Of a stretch of 64,000 nucleotides of DNA, positions 34,279 through 46,450 are shown one piece after another; position 1 is the stretch's first letter, and each line of letters starts with the position of its first letter. The translations under genes and the position numbers were made by a program. The DNA is from Tetragonia tetragonoides (taxonomy: Eukaryota > Streptophyta > Magnoliopsida > Caryophyllales > Aizoaceae), in assembly GCA_038025085.1 (NCBI GenBank), contig CM076154.1, positions 20,842,501 through 20,906,500 on the forward strand, written 5' to 3'. The notes below the pieces were generated by a model. That model was not told where the DNA came from. It searched no databases and worked only from the letters and a program-made list of their open reading frames with translations.

Positions 34279-35760
34279 CTAAGCATAGAACCTCTTTAAT
34301 TGATCCATGTTTATCCATTAACTAAACTCAATCCCGTCTAAATCTGCCAATCTTGCAGCGCCACCTGTCAAGATCTTTGTAATGATAAAGGGGCCTGACC
34401 AGTTGGGTTGAAATTTACCTCTTGGGTCAGTTACATTGGCCCTTACCCCCTGAAGTACTAAGTCTCCAACGTTAAGGTCCCTCATTTTGAGCCTTTGGTT
34501 AAAATGCCTAGTTAGTCTTTTTTGATAGACTCTTACGTTGTGCAAAGCTTGCAACCTTTTCTCATCTAGTAGCACTAATTGGTCATAGCGGGTTTGGACA
34601 CAATCCACCTCTGGGATTTGACTTTCTAGAACTATCCTTAAAGATGGGACCTCTACCTCAATCGGTAATACGACTTCCATTCCGTAAACCAGGGAGTAGG
34701 GTGTTGCTCACGTTGATGCGCGAACTGATGTCCTATAACCCCAAAGTGTGAATGGCAACTTGTCTGGCCAGTCATGATAATTTTCTGACATTCTTTCAAT
34801 GATTTTCTTGATGTTCTTGTTAGCTGCCTCTACTGCGTCGTTTGTTTGCGGCCTGTAGGGAGACGACTTTCGATGCTGGATTTTGAATTGGTCCAACAGC
34901 TCAATCACTTCTTTCATGAAGTGTAATCCATTATCACTGATGATTTCTTGGGGAACCCCATATCTAGCTATTATGTTATTCTTAATAAACTTAACCACAT
35001 GCTTTGCTTTGAGCCTTGCGTATGATTGCGCTTCGACCTATTTAGTAAAGTAGTCGATTGCGACTAGGATGTATTCGTGGCCTCCTTTTCCTGTTGGGGT
35101 TATTTTACCGATGATGTCGATTCCCCAAGCCGAGAAAGGTCAAGGTGAGGTGAAGGTATATAATGGGCTTGGTGGCAGATGTTGTAGATTCGCATGGGTC
35201 TGACATTGTAAGCATCTTTTGACAAATTCACAACAGTCCTTTTCCATTGTTGTCCAATAATACCCAAGCCTTATCATTTTCCTGGATAGCATCATAACGT
35301 TCATGTGCGGTCCACATACTCCTGCATGTACATCTCTTAGGACCTTATGGGCCATCTCGGTACCTAGGCATAGGAGGTTGACTCCGGTTGGGCTTTTCTT
35401 GTATATTTGACCTTGTACTTCTAAGAATTGGGTCGCGAGCCTTCTGAGCGCTTTCTGGGCTCTAGGGCTAGAATCAGGAGGGTAGAGCTGGTAAACAAGC
35501 AGATTTCTTATGTCAATGTACCATTCGTGTTCCTCTGTCGTAAAACACTTCCAAAGTGTCACCTCTTCAGGGGTAGCATTCGGAAAAATGGTAGTTGCAT
35601 TCAAGGCCTCTAGCACGGCCCTTTTATGAATGATAGAAGTGGTCAACAGTTGCCAGACGGATATGTCAGCTTTTGTTCTTTGTAGTTGCTTGAGGATGTT
35701 GGTCCCATCATCCTCTTTTGCCATTTCTGTTTGGGCCGAATCCCTATTGGGGATGGCCAC
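34279..35760 (-). pseudogene. Gag-pro linker fused to integrase (E3)
   Basis: The open frame 35760-35140 starts with the linker that normally precedes protease (LQRTKADISVWQLLTTS) and passes without break into the linker before integrase (WYIDIRNLLVYQLYPPD) and the H2C2 zinc finger (HAGVCGPHMN, then CLQCQTHANLQ). Protease, RT and RNase H are thus missing as one block. The DDE core follows with Asp in GIDIIGKITP, Asp in ISDNGLHF and Glu in NDAVEAANKN, then the C-terminal block to TAG at 34279-34281. Stops at TGA 35139 (Trp in sister copies), TAG near 35040 (Trp) and TGA near 34708 (Arg) are all C-to-T type. Confidence 0.8.
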
Positions 35761-35924
35761 AGGCTCTATGGGTTGGATCTAAGATGGATCCATATAGATG
35801 TTTTCGGGCTTGAATTGGCGTCCTCATCTAGTGAGATAGTTTAGGGCCTTATCATCCTCTTCTTTCTCATCATCGGAGATATCATACCAGGCTTTGCCAT
35901 TAGCTATGTCATGGACTTGAGGAG

Positions 35925-37289
35925 TCAATACATCTTTTGGATCAGTATACGACCTATTATCTTCCTCATCGTTATCCTAAAGGCCGCAGACATCCAGCGT
36001 GGGCCTTGGGCTTGGGTATGCGGTATGGCCTGTCCAATAGGTGTGATCAAATAAGATGGATCAAACCCTTCTTCTGTGTCAATGGCAAAAGAATTTCCGA
36101 GGGGATTGTTGTTGTTGTTGGGTGGTGGTGCATCTTTAGGCAATGGTATTGTGCCATTATCAAACAAATCTTGGATTTTATCTTTGAGAGTGTAACACTT
36201 TTCAGTGCCGTGCCCGCGCCCCCTGTGGTATTTGCAGAATGCAGATTCGTTCCAATATGGTGATCTCTTCTCTACGGGTGGATCGGGAGTAGGCCTAATC
36301 GGGTTCAGATAGTCTCGTTTGATCAACTTGTCTAGAGCCTTGACATAAGTCATTCCGAGGGGAGTGTACCTCCTTGGACGCCTATCAGTTATGGCGTTCA
36401 CTTCATTTCCTCTACTTGTGGAGGCATGGTTGGCATTGGTATATTTCTTATCCTTATATCCACTTGTGTTGTTATTGTAAGTGACCTTGTTCTTCCCTCT
36501 TTGGAGTTGATCATCTTCAATGGCCATGCCTACTTCAGTTAATTAGGCATAGGTGGTTATGGGTTGAAACATCATGTGTTCGCGGTATTTAGATGCCAAG
36601 TTTTGGACTAACATTCTGATTTGGTTCCTTTCAGATGGGCGATCAATCATTTCAGCTACCTTGGTCCTCGATCTTCTCACAAAATTGGTGAACCCTTCTT
36701 TATCACCTTGCTTGGTGATGTCCAACTCTCTCAATGTCATGGGCGGCAAGACATTGTCAGCATATCTCTGGAGGAACAATATGGATAGATCTTCCCATTT
36801 TTCCAGCTTTTGTGTGGGCAACTTGAAGAACCAGGCCCTGACAGCAGGATACAAGGTTTGGGGAAAGAGGTGAACATACAGCTCTTGTTCAATACCTCTA
36901 AGGCCCAATGCAGTAGTAAAAGCACTAATGTGATCTTGTGGATCGTCGGTTCATTTGAAAGTGGGAACTTCAGGCATGGAAAACTTAAGGGGAAATTTTC
37001 CCTTGATGTGGGGAGCATAACCTTCTGAATTGATGATCATGTCATTGAAGACACAACTCTTGCCTAGTACAGATTCAAGCCTGTTTAGCTTGGCTTGAAG
37101 CTCTTGGACCTCTTTAGTGGAGGGTTCGGCCTTTTCCTCATCGGGCTTGGGCTCATCATCATCCTTAGTATGGGGATCCAACTTGGCGACACGGGCTTCC
37201 ATATCAGTGAATCTAGCATTCATGGCGACCATTTGGGATAAAAGATCATCCATCTTTTGGTCAGCGGTTCTCTCAGCGTATCCAGACAT
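35925..37289 (-). pseudogene. Gag of E3, two internal stops
   Basis: One frame reads from ATG 37289: an N-terminal coiled-coil-like region (MDDLLSQMVAMNARFTDMEA), the capsid (DDPQDHISAFTTAMGLRGI, AVRAWFFKLPTQKLEKWEDL), then a zinc knuckle of the C-H-H-C type, CKYHRGRGHGTEKC. Stops interrupt it at TGA near 36952 (FK*TDD) and TAA near 36542 (TTYA*LTEV), each one transition from Trp and Gln. The downstream part runs to 35925. Gag would form the particle and bind RNA. Confidence 0.8.
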
Positions 37290-38475
37290 AGTGGACTTAG
37301 GTGAATGGGGTGGTGAGGCTTGAGGTTACAATGGCGGTGTGCGAAGGTAATCAAGCCAAATAGGGCCCACGAACTGTGCTTTTGGTGAAGGTTCGAACGA
37401 CAACTTGCGGACTAACCTCTTGCTGGACTCGTCTCTCTCCCACTTCCTAGGACCGGGATCTTTACTTCTACCAATTCTGGACATAAAAAGGCCCGTTTAA
37501 GAAAATAGAAAATAAATGGGAACCTCCACAGAATAAAAGGTTTTATTTTAAAACAAATGTGGGAAAACAATCTAGCACTAATCCTCAACATGGTGATCTT
37601 TTGGGAAAGACGTGATTTTATGTAAATAGCATATTCTAGTCAATGATCTTTCAACTTTATTAGAATAATAAATACTCTTGACTTACATATGGGATGAAAT
37701 TCCCTAATTTAAGGAATAGATATACTGTTGACTTGCATATGGAATAAAAATTGGACTCTTGTTTTTTTATGAAAGATCATTGACGGGAATATATTTGCAT
37801 GCAATCTAATTCTTATGGAAAGGAACGTCTTCCTAACATGGTTACTAGAATCATCGGAGTCATACAGGGATTCTACTTCCTAAAAAGAAAAGATCCTAGA
37901 CTCTATCTGTAAACCTGACAAAACGTACAAGCAAACAAAAGGGAAACCTTCCCTAACCAGGACTTAATAAAAGAATCCTAAGGGGGGATCTAGTCCTAAT
38001 ATTCTATGGAAACTAATCACATATCAAGGAAACCATTAATAATAATATGGCAAGTAAACCAATTAGCACCTTGATATGAACTATGGGACATAATGCAATA
38101 GTTGACACAATCTATGGTTGGATAAGGTAACCCATGACCGGATGCGTTTTGTCATCTATGGGGTGCATAGTAAGACTAGACGTACCGTTTTACTCATCTA
38201 GAATGGAGACATGTAAATGCCATGGGGTGGAACACGACTATGTGCAAAGGTAATTCGAACCGAGTGGGTCACTGGCCTAAGTCATAGACAATGTTCCAAA
38301 GGGTAAATCCTGTTTATGGAGTGGTGATGTCTTTCAACATCTTGCGATGATAACGCATGCAGTATGAATGATATGGATGCAAAAGCAAAGAAAATAAACA
38401 CATACGATAATTGAACCAAATAGCTAAAATAAATTATTGACATGGATAAGTGTTCGAATTACATCCTCTTATTAA
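37290..38475 (-). other. Leader of E3
   Basis: About 1.2 kb without an open frame, between the primer site and gag. Confidence 0.6.
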
Positions 38476-38494
38476 GTCCCCAGTGGAGTCGCCA
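38476..38494 (-). other. Primer binding site of E3
   Basis: TGGCGACTCCACTGGGGAC on the minus strand, the clearest tRNA-Arg-like site in the window. Confidence 0.8.
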
Positions 38495-38495
38495 C

Positions 38496-40009
38496 TACAA
38501 GAACCCTCGCCTTTCCGGCGCCCTAAACGCGTGAATCGATTTTTAGTTGGAATTAATGATTCTTAAATAATGTATTGCATGCGAGTCAAATTAATTATAA
38601 AGAACAAATTGCAAATAAGAAGCCGCCACCAATTTTTAAGGAAACAATTGGAAATCATCAAAAGTGCACTCCAATTCCTATTGGGAATTGACTCATGGCC
38701 ATGGGGACTAAATATTAAGTTCGGGGATGTAGGTACGGAATATACAAAACGAATCTCATCTATATCGCCCGTATAAACGGCCTCTACTAAGCTTATCCAT
38801 GTCAAATATTTACTTATCCTATATGGTTCCATACAAATCCGGTCGTCCAAGATCCTAAATTAACTAGGCGGGTTAAAAACAACCAAATTACCTATGTTAT
38901 CGCTTTGCACACTTTATATCCAATTTACATGCATACTATTGTATATGCACAACAATAAAACCGTTAGTAACTTCAAACGAATATTAATGATGTAAAGACG
39001 ATAACTTTATGCTAAAATAAACCTAAGAGGCTACTATATGCATGCAAAAGCTACGAAAAGATGCAAACTTGTATAAACTAATAAAAAGATGCTAACTTTA
39101 TATTAACTAAACATGCATAATTATGTACAAAACCCAAAACATGCAAATTTATTCAACCATAATCAAAATCTAAATAAGACATGATTAATAAACAATAAAA
39201 CAAGAGATTTAATAAAGAGTTAGGCCCTCAGGATGGTTAACCTAGACGTTCTATTCGAACGGGACTAGTACAATTAGGATTGCTCTTCGATCTTGGGTGC
39301 TAGACTAGGTGTATTGCTTGCTTGGATCTTCAAATTTATGAATTCTCTTTGATTTGGAAAAATATGTGCTCTCAATGCTCTCAAAATTGTGAATTGACCG
39401 ACCTCCTGCAAAAGAGGGTGAAAAGAGTATTTATAGAGTTAGGGGACGAATTTAGGGGCTTAGGGCTAGAAGCCCGACACCAAAACTCGGCCTAGACAAA
39501 AAGCTGGTTCTGCGGCCACACGGAGGGCAGCCAGGGACCGCGGCTGCCGTTGGGGCTCAGCGGCTGGGCCGCTGAGGCTCTGCGGCAGGCCGCTGAAGGC
39601 GGCTGGCCGCCTGGGCTTGCGGCTTGCCTAATAGCCCCCGCTGTCATGCGTTGGCCGCCGAGCAGCCTGCAAAGGCCGCCGGGCCTGACGGCGTGCGCGT
39701 GACTAGGATTTTTGACTTTTTGTGCTCTGTAAATTACGAAATTGTCTTTGGGCTGACCCAGGGGGCCGGGATTGAGCGGTTTTGACCCAAATCTTCGAGA
39801 CGCGATATCTCTTGATCCGAGAACCTGATTGTGGCAAGGTCAAAGGCACTGGGATCCTTATAACATGGGCTATCCAAAGACTGAGGTTTCAAGGAATTTG
39901 GTCTTGATTTACGAGCAATGTCCTTTTCTACTTACGTCCAATGTTAATCCATTACCATCATCATCGAGCGTTGCGGTGTCAGGGGATGAGAACCGATTAG
40001 GGTGTCTAA
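38496..40009 (-). repeat. 5' LTR of E3
   Basis: About 1.5 kb. Terminal TG and CA are mutated (plus strand starts TACAAG and ends GTCTAAA). GC-rich CAGCGGCTGGGCCGCTGAGG repeats lie at about 39555-39640 in its U3 part. Confidence 0.85.
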
Positions 40010-40021
40010 AATAATCTGCAG

Positions 40022-41324
40022 GTGTCGTGGTCCGCTTTTGATGAGGCTCCTAGGGTTCCTCCCAATATTACCCTAGAGTCTTTCAGGGTATCTTTTCTAC
40101 GAGTGGTCTTCGAGGGGCCATTCAGCTTTGTATGGTATTTGGGGGATCGCTTGACTCGTTTGGTCTATCCCTCCCTTGGTACTCATCTGGTTCTGGAGGA
40201 TCCTCCTTTGACCATATTTTACTTGCGTGGTCTGAGTGTGCGGGACCTGGGGGTCGTGATCCGTGGTAGGGTGGCGCAGGAGTTTATCGTGCCGGAGGTC
40301 GTTGGCGTAGACCAGACTGCCATGTACTTGGCCCATTGCTTGGATCGCTAGATGCCAGACCTTACTTCTGAGGTAAGAAACTTGTCTACATCTTTTAACT
40401 GTGTGTGTAATATAAAGACTTCTTGTTTCTTGCAGACGGGTCGTCTAGCTCTTTCGGGCCCTAGGAGATCTCATTCTAGAGCTTCTCGGGGTAAGCTCCC
40501 AAGTGTGACCTTGCCGACCAATGAGGTGAGGTATTTTGGAGAGAGTGGGGGACGCGTAGTGGAGGAGTTCCCCCTTCATATTGCTGACGGAGAGGCGGTG
40601 GAGGGCCTGTCCTTACCTAATGGTTGGATAGGGGTGAGCCATCTTCTCTGTCTCTCTTTTATACTTGTGTTTGCTTTTGAGTGTTTGAATCTATTTTGTG
40701 GCTCTCTCTCTCTTTTGTAGTTGAACCAGGAGCAGACCTCTCAAGTCTTCAAGCTCATTCATCTGTTGAAGAAAGGATATGGTCGAGCGATGGACAAGGG
40801 GAAGAGTTCTCGGTCTAAGACCGTTGATGAAAGTAAACTCTCTTCTCTCTTTTTTGGTTTGTTTAGCTAACTGAAGTGCTTAACTTAACATTTTATCTTT
40901 GATTATCTGCAGATGTCTCAGTCTTCATCTTCGGTAGGACCACGCCATTCTTCTGAGCGCCCGGACCTTCTGTCCCGTATATTCCACAGATGTTCTCTCC
41001 TGCTGATTTCCGACCTTCTCTTGATAGGTTGCCCGCTGCTACGCCCTTGGCTGGGGATTGGGCGAACGCCCCTGGATGGGATACGTCATATGTTGGGCCT
41101 TCTCATCAGGATGTGGCTATGGATTTCGCCAGTCAGGCCACGACGAACTTCTTCGCCTCGGGGTTTTCGGCAGGTACCCCAATGCGGGCCCAGCGTATGA
41201 TGGACGGGACATGAGGTATGGGAACAGCAGGCCCATATATAGCTCTTCTTTTCATTATTCGATCGGAAATTATGGTCAGGGGCCGTCCATTGATGATGAG
41301 GCTGGCAGCAACGATTCTAGTTGA
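40022..41324 (+). pseudogene. PMD gene of E2, 3' part (exons 4-7)
   Basis: Exons are 40022-40372, 40436-40633, 40721-40832 and 40913-41324, with GT-AG junctions matching the E1 copy. Exon 4 encodes FEGPFSFVWYLGDRLTRLVY and ends after a TAG near 40349. The last exon opens MSQSSSSVGPRHSSE and has lost about 90 bases relative to the E4 copy near 40955, changing the frame. Ends at TGA 41322-41324. The 5' half lies at 25599-26636 beyond the nested E3; exon 3 has been deleted. Transcribed antisense to E2. Confidence 0.75.
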
Positions 41325-41752
41325 ACAATGTTGGGCCGCTTTTGTAAACATTGGCCTTTGAATTTCGAACTCCTGTTTTTGGTGTAACACACACACATTT
41401 TTTTTTGATATGCATGATATGTTATGATGACTCAATTTTGCCCGTTTGATCTACTTATACAATGTGTTATGCAGTAGGACAAAGCTATAAATTTAGGGAA
41501 TAATATTAAAAAAAAAAAAGAAAAAGGTAAAAAAAAATTGCAAGGAAAAAGCAAAATTTTACACATATTACACCCCCTAAAAAAAATAGAAAATAGAAAA
41601 AAAAAAAAGAAATGAAAAAGATAAATCTAAGAGAGTCTCGGGCTTTGTAAGTCCGCGCGGGTATTAAAAACTAGGCTGAAATCGGGTAGTCTGGATCAAA
41701 AGAGCAAACTGGAGCAAGATGGAAATTCGGACTGGGCCAGGGTCTGGGCCAG
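41325..41752. other. Spacer between PMD and DUF7745 genes in E2
   Basis: A-rich homopolymer stretches at about 41505-41610, no gene. The same stretch is found in E1 (2523-2890) and, inverted, in E4. Confidence 0.5.
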
Positions 41753-41764
41753 GCCGCTAGCGGC
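41753..41764. promoter_or_regulatory. GC palindrome upstream of the E2 DUF7745-like gene
   Basis: Perfect GCCGCTAGCGGC, 66 bases before TATAAATA (41830-41837), which is 81 bases before the ATG at 41918. Confidence 0.6.
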
Positions 41765-41829
41765 GCTGAACAGTCCCGCTGACAGCCCTTTTTTGTGGAT
41801 TTTCGGCTTTTTCGGCACGCGTTCCTGTC

Positions 41830-41837
41830 TATAAATA
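41830..41837 (+). promoter_or_regulatory. TATA box of the E2 DUF7745-like gene
   Basis: TATAAATAGGATTTT, the same core promoter as at 2990 (E1) and 61225-61232 (E4, other strand). Confidence 0.7.
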
Positions 41838-41917
41838 GGATTTTCGCGGTGCTTGATGTTGTACTACTTTTTTTTTTTGTATACTTTAGCTCTCCCAAAC
41901 TTCTTCAATTTTCTGCC

Positions 41918-43136
41918 ATGGTAAAATCCTTTAAAGATCTGTTCGATGCCTGGTGCAAAAATCTGACCGTAGAAAATAAACTTGAACTAGCCCAGTTTCA
42001 TGTCTCTACCTTGCTAAACATAAAACCAACCAAAATATTGTGGCCCCTTCTTAGGTCTGCTTTGAATTATTGGGATCCTGACCTGCATATTTTCTGGTTT
42101 GGTAATTCTGAACTATGCCCTTTGGTTGAGGAATTTGCTGCAATCACTAATATTCCTGATGTTCTTCCCCCAGCTGTGCTTTATGTGAGAGATGGTTTTA
42201 GGGATCAATACAGAAAATCCTTTCGTACTGTACCTGTTAAACCGCCTGTTGTTTGTTAATGCAGAATCTTCCTACTTGGGTAAAGCCTCGTTGCTACGAG
42301 TGTTTAATCAAATGTTGAAGGACATTCTCCCTTACATCTGGTCGTAGGGGAAACCATTATTGGGCTTGACATGTTGAAAACATCTCCTAACCAAGCATTT
42401 TCGGGCAGCCCCTTGCTGCTTCAAATCTGGTTATGCGAGCATCTGAGGTTGATAGAGTCGCCAGATAATCTGATTATCCGTGTTCCTCGGACTTGGTCAA
42501 AGAAAACCTATATTGCTGCTAGCTTTCTGGTTAGGAAAAGGCTAAATTCTGAAAAAAGTCCCTTGCTGAATGGGATGCCTTTTTCCAACCGGGACCTATC
42601 ATCCGTTTGCATGTGCCCTGGTGGAGCTTTACTTCTTTAGTGGCTTGTGATGACTTGATCCTTCATAATACCATACTGGGTCTGTAGAGGACCACTTTCT
42701 TCTTTCCCTCTAGCGTCATGAGGCAATACGGTTTGAAGGTGGTGATCCCTCATCAGGAGACTACGAGACCAAATGTCGTAGCCTTAACCACTGAATTTGC
42801 TGCGGAGTGGGGAAAGTATTGGCGTAGCCGGCATCACTGGACTGTGCCTCGGGTGATTGCCCCAACTCAGGTCTCTAAGATATACCTAAACTGGCTTTCT
42901 TGCATGATGGAGAAGCGAGACGAGCCCTTCGTCATGAGGAGTGGGACCAACTAAAGCCTAGGTACGACTCACAAACAGGAGGCGAGAAAACAAAGGAACT
43001 GTCTCAAATGGGAGACTATCACGTATTGAGGGGAGGCAAGCCCCCAGCTCAAGGAAGCGATCACAGGTCGTCCTCAAGCCAGGGTCCTTCAAAGAAGAAC
43101 TCTTCAACGATGCCTTCTAAAGGGAAGAAGGATTAA
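41918..43136 (+). pseudogene. DUF7745-like antisense gene of E2
   Basis: Starts MVKSFKDLFDAWCKNL and keeps the first domain block (WFGNSELCPLVEEFAAITNI) open to about 42230. A deletion there, joining RKSF to RTVPVKPPVV, removes about 100 codons present in E4, and the frame is lost by the stop at 42257. The next open parts hold SPLLLQIWLCEHLRLIESPD and RQYGLKVVIPHQETTRPN. The Lys/Ser-rich tail ends at TAA 43134-43136. Two AATAAA signals follow (43274, 43304), the second created by a local 30-base duplication. Confidence 0.75.
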
Positions 43137-43273
43137 AGTAGTTTTCTAGGAAAGCAAGTCTAGTTTTTCAAAGGAAAATAGTAATAAGAATTTGTTTAGC
43201 TTAAACCCTCATAGTTGCATTGTTTCCTTAGGAAGTTTTTATTCTTGTAATGTAAGCTTATTCGTTTAGTTTG

Positions 43274-43309
43274 AATAAAGATTATCCTTATTCGTTCAGT
43301 TTGAATAAA
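43274..43309 (+). terminator. Duplicated poly(A) signal region (E2)
   Basis: TTTGAATAAAGATTATCCTT occurs twice, 30 bases apart, after the antisense gene; E1 and E4 have it once. Confidence 0.6.
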
Positions 43310-43375
43310 GATTATCCTTTTATTTTGGCCGGGCCCCTTTGAAAGGGTTACCTACGTATCCAGTGTGGAATCAGG

Positions 43376-44760
43376 CTAGCGTAGTCCGTTCAAATAGTGT
43401 ACGTCTTTTTTTTTTTTTTTGACGTAACACTTCTTTAGTTGATCCATATTGGTGAGCTGGCTGAAGTTGATGCCATCAATATCCATGAGTCTGGCGGCGC
43501 CTCCAGATAGGATGTCTTTGATGATGAATGGTCCGGACCAGTTTGGTCGAAACTTGCCTCTGGGGCGGTTACTGGGGCTCGTAATTCTTTCCAAACTAAG
43601 TCTCCTTCCTTTAAATTTTGAGGTCGAACCTTTTTGTTGAACGCTCTTGCCTTGCGTTGTTGATACATGTGGGAATGGTCTATGGCCCGTAGGCGTCTTT
43701 CATCTGTGAAGATGAGCTCTTCATAGCAGGCTTGCAACCATTGGGTTTCAGGCATGTCTCCTTCTAAGGCTATGCGCATGGATGGTAGTTGGACTTCTAT
43801 GGGTAAAACTGCTTCCATTCCATAGACTAGGGAGTAAGGTGTTGCTCCCGTAGAGGATGTTATGGATGTCCTATACCCCCAAAGGGAAATTGGGAGTTTG
43901 ATGGGCCAATCTTTGTAGTTCTCTATCATCTTTTCAATGATAGTCTTGAGGTTTTTGTTGGCGGCCTCTACTGCGCCATTGGTTTGGGGACGGTAAGGGG
44001 ATGATTTGTGGTGCTGGATTTTGTAGCTTTTGAGAAGGGTGGTTGTTTCGGCTTTGAAATGGGAGCCATGGTCACTTATGATTTCATGTGGAACGCCATA
44101 TCGGCAAATGAGGTTGTTCCTTATGAATTTGGACACTTGTTTGGAGGTAAGGACGACATAGGACTAGGTTTCAACCCACTTGGTAAAATAGTCTATGGCT
44201 ACTAGGATATACTCATGTCCTCCCGAGCCCTTCGGGGTGATCTTTCCAATGATGTCTATTCCCCATGCAGAAAATGGCCAAGGAGAGGTGAAGTTGTGCA
44301 GCATCGAGGGTGGCATATGCTGTAGGTTGGCATATATCTGACACTTCTTACACTTCTTAACGTAGTCGTAACAATCCTTTTCCATAGTAGTCCAGTAGTA
44401 TCCCAGTCGTAGAAGCTTTCTGGAGAGCATTCGACCATTCATGTGTGGTCCACACACCTCATTGTGTACCTCGTCCATGATCTCTGCAGCTTCTTCGGCA
44501 TTCACACATCTGAGGTTAACCTCGTTGTGGGATTTCTTGTACAGAACCCCCTTGTATTCTATGTATTGCGCCGCTAAGAGACGGATGGCCCGTTGAGCTT
44601 TTAGTGGTGCATCTTGAGGGTATACTCCTTTGGTGATGTAGTCGAAGACGTCTTGGTACCAAGGATCTTCTTCGATCGGAGCCAAAGTCAATTCTGTGTT
44701 GAGGTTGTTGCAATAAGCTGGCTCGCTTCTTTTTGTGGAGTGGCATCGTTGAGGGAGTTC
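43376..44760 (-). pseudogene. Integrase region of E2
   Basis: Frame 44691-44164 holds PWYQDVFDYITKGVYPQDAP, the H2C2 finger (HNEVCGPHMNGRML, then CKKCQIYANLQ) and the first catalytic Asp in GIDIIGKITPKG. It stops at TAG 44161-44163 where E4 has CAG. The next frame (44136 on) holds Asp in ISDHGSHFKAE and Glu in NGAVEAANKN, with 34 residues between them, and the C-terminal block, where a base loss near 43565 shifts the frame. The usual stop after KKCYV has become part of an A-run, so the last frame reads through to 43376. No chromodomain. Confidence 0.85.
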
Positions 44761-45116
44761 AGCTACTCAAAATACTGTAAAAGTGAAAGTCTGTATTCTT
44801 GCTTTGCGAAGTTTACTTACATTGCTCAAATTGATTAGTTAATGATTTGTGCAACTTTGTATTCATTGGATTTGTGAATAGTTAAACAAAGAAAGAAATG
44901 AGCAAGAAAACTTTTATTGATTTGTAAAAATAGATAAGCACACATGACTTTAGAGAAGAGGGTCTCTAATACCCGTCAAAAAGAAACTAGACTTAGAAGG
45001 AAAATAAAAGGGGAACACCCCCTATTCAAGACTCAACCTAAAGATTTAGCTAAGACTCTAACTCGACAGGACTTGGAGACTCAGACTCGACTCCTCTAGC
45101 TCTTGCAAGTAATCAA

Positions 45117-46450
45117 TTAATTCCAAGGTTCCTCATCTATGTTCCCCTCCATTAGTGGTGGCGGAACTTCTCCTCTATCGATGACACCTTGGATGCTGTC
45201 GTCTTTTAGACGTAGGCAGTCATCTGTATTGTGTCTGAACAACCGATGATACTTGCAATAGGGTCGGTTTTCTCCCGGCTCTAATCTTGCCTCCTCCAAA
45301 GGGATGTAAGGCTAAATGTCACCTCTCCATACTAGCGCGTTCATAACTGCTTCCATTGGTGCAAAGAGAGGGGTATACTTTTCATGACTATGACGACACC
45401 AGTTGACCGTCCAAGTGTATGGTGGCCACATTGTCCCTTGATCAATGAAACGCACGACTAGCCCTTTAAAACGCCTGCACTGGTTGATGTGATGTCCCTC
45501 ATCCGCGCAGTAGGTGCAACTTAGAAAGAGATTTCCGTCTCTCGGCATAAGCTATGATGTAGGGGTCTTAGGGCGAACATACCCGTACTTGGACATCTTG
45601 TGATACAGGAGGTCTTGGCGCCACCAAGTTTCTTCTTTGGTCAAGATGACCGTGTTCCTGTATTTGGAGGTGCGCTCTTCTAGAATGTCAACCTTCTCTC
45701 TCAGCTCTTGTATCTCCTTGATTATACGAGCCAGACTTTCTTGTATTTGATTTTTGTCATCCACTATTCCATAGCTTCCTATGGCGGGTTCTTCTTCATA
45801 GGATTTTTGAGAAATCAAAGTTGTCTCCTCATCATGGATGAGGTGAGAGTAATCTTTGGGCTCTTCTATCGCGATGTGATTGATAGCATCTAGGAGGTTG
45901 TCGAAACTCCCGGTTTCTTCGTCTTTGGGCAATGGTAGTGCCATTATCTATCTTGTCTTGGATGATGTGTTTGAGGGCCCAACAATCATTCGTGTCATGC
46001 CCTTTTCCTTGATGATACTTGCAGTAGTGGCCCTCTTTCCAGTTGCGTCCCTTAGTACATGGTTCTGGAGTGGGACCTATGGGTCGGAGCATGTCCTTGT
46101 CAACTAACCTCTCAAGGGCGGTGTTGAGGGTTACTCCCAATGGAGTGAATCTCCAGGGTACCTTCCTTGGGCGAGACATTGGAAGAAGATGTATCACTTT
46201 TACGTTTCTCTTCTGGCCCTTGGGGAGCGGGATCAGGCTTCCTTGGAGTCACGGATTTGCGATTCTCAGACGAAGGAACGAACATGGGCGTGTCCCACAA
46301 CTGTCGCGATTTGATGTTGGTGATGTCAGCTCCCAACCGATCCACTCGGTCAGTCATCTCAACCAGATACTCTTGGACTGTTCTAATCATGATGTAACCA
46401 AAGTGGCTTGAATCAAGGTATGATCGGGAAGTGGAACGGATCGGGCCCAA
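45117..46450 (-). pseudogene. Capsid-less gag remnant with zinc knuckles (E2)
   Basis: Homologous to the E4 frame 56554-57830. An N-terminal part (YLVEMTDRVDRLGADITNIK) replaces the capsid and leads to the gag C-terminal block (TPLGVTLNTALERLVDKDML) and three zinc knuckles: CKYHQGKGHDTNDC, CTYCADEGHHINQC and CKYHRLFRHNTDDC. The second knuckle is C-X2-C-X4-H-X4-C, the others have His in place of the second Cys. Frameshifts near 46190, 45950, 45550 and 45305 break it into four pieces. Protease and RT are absent, and integrase follows after about 350 bases. Confidence 0.75.

Larger units (their letters stand above)
26666..40009 (-). mobile_element. E3: RT-less Tat/Ogre-like element of a second family, nested in E2
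   Basis: The LTRs (26666-27863 and 38496-40009) differ in sequence from those of E1/E2/E4 but share the ends TGTAGAC.. and a primer site of the same type. In element sense: primer site 38476-38494, leader, gag (37289-35925), gag-pro linker fused to integrase (35760-34279), antisense DUF7745-like gene (32527-33848), antisense PMD gene (28963-31734), tandem repeats, polypurine tract. The right boundary lies 10-12 bases before the PMD intron 3 acceptor of E2. The left boundary is a deletion joint: about 320 bases of the LTR and the PMD segment from within intron 2 to near the end of intron 3 are missing. Confidence 0.85.
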
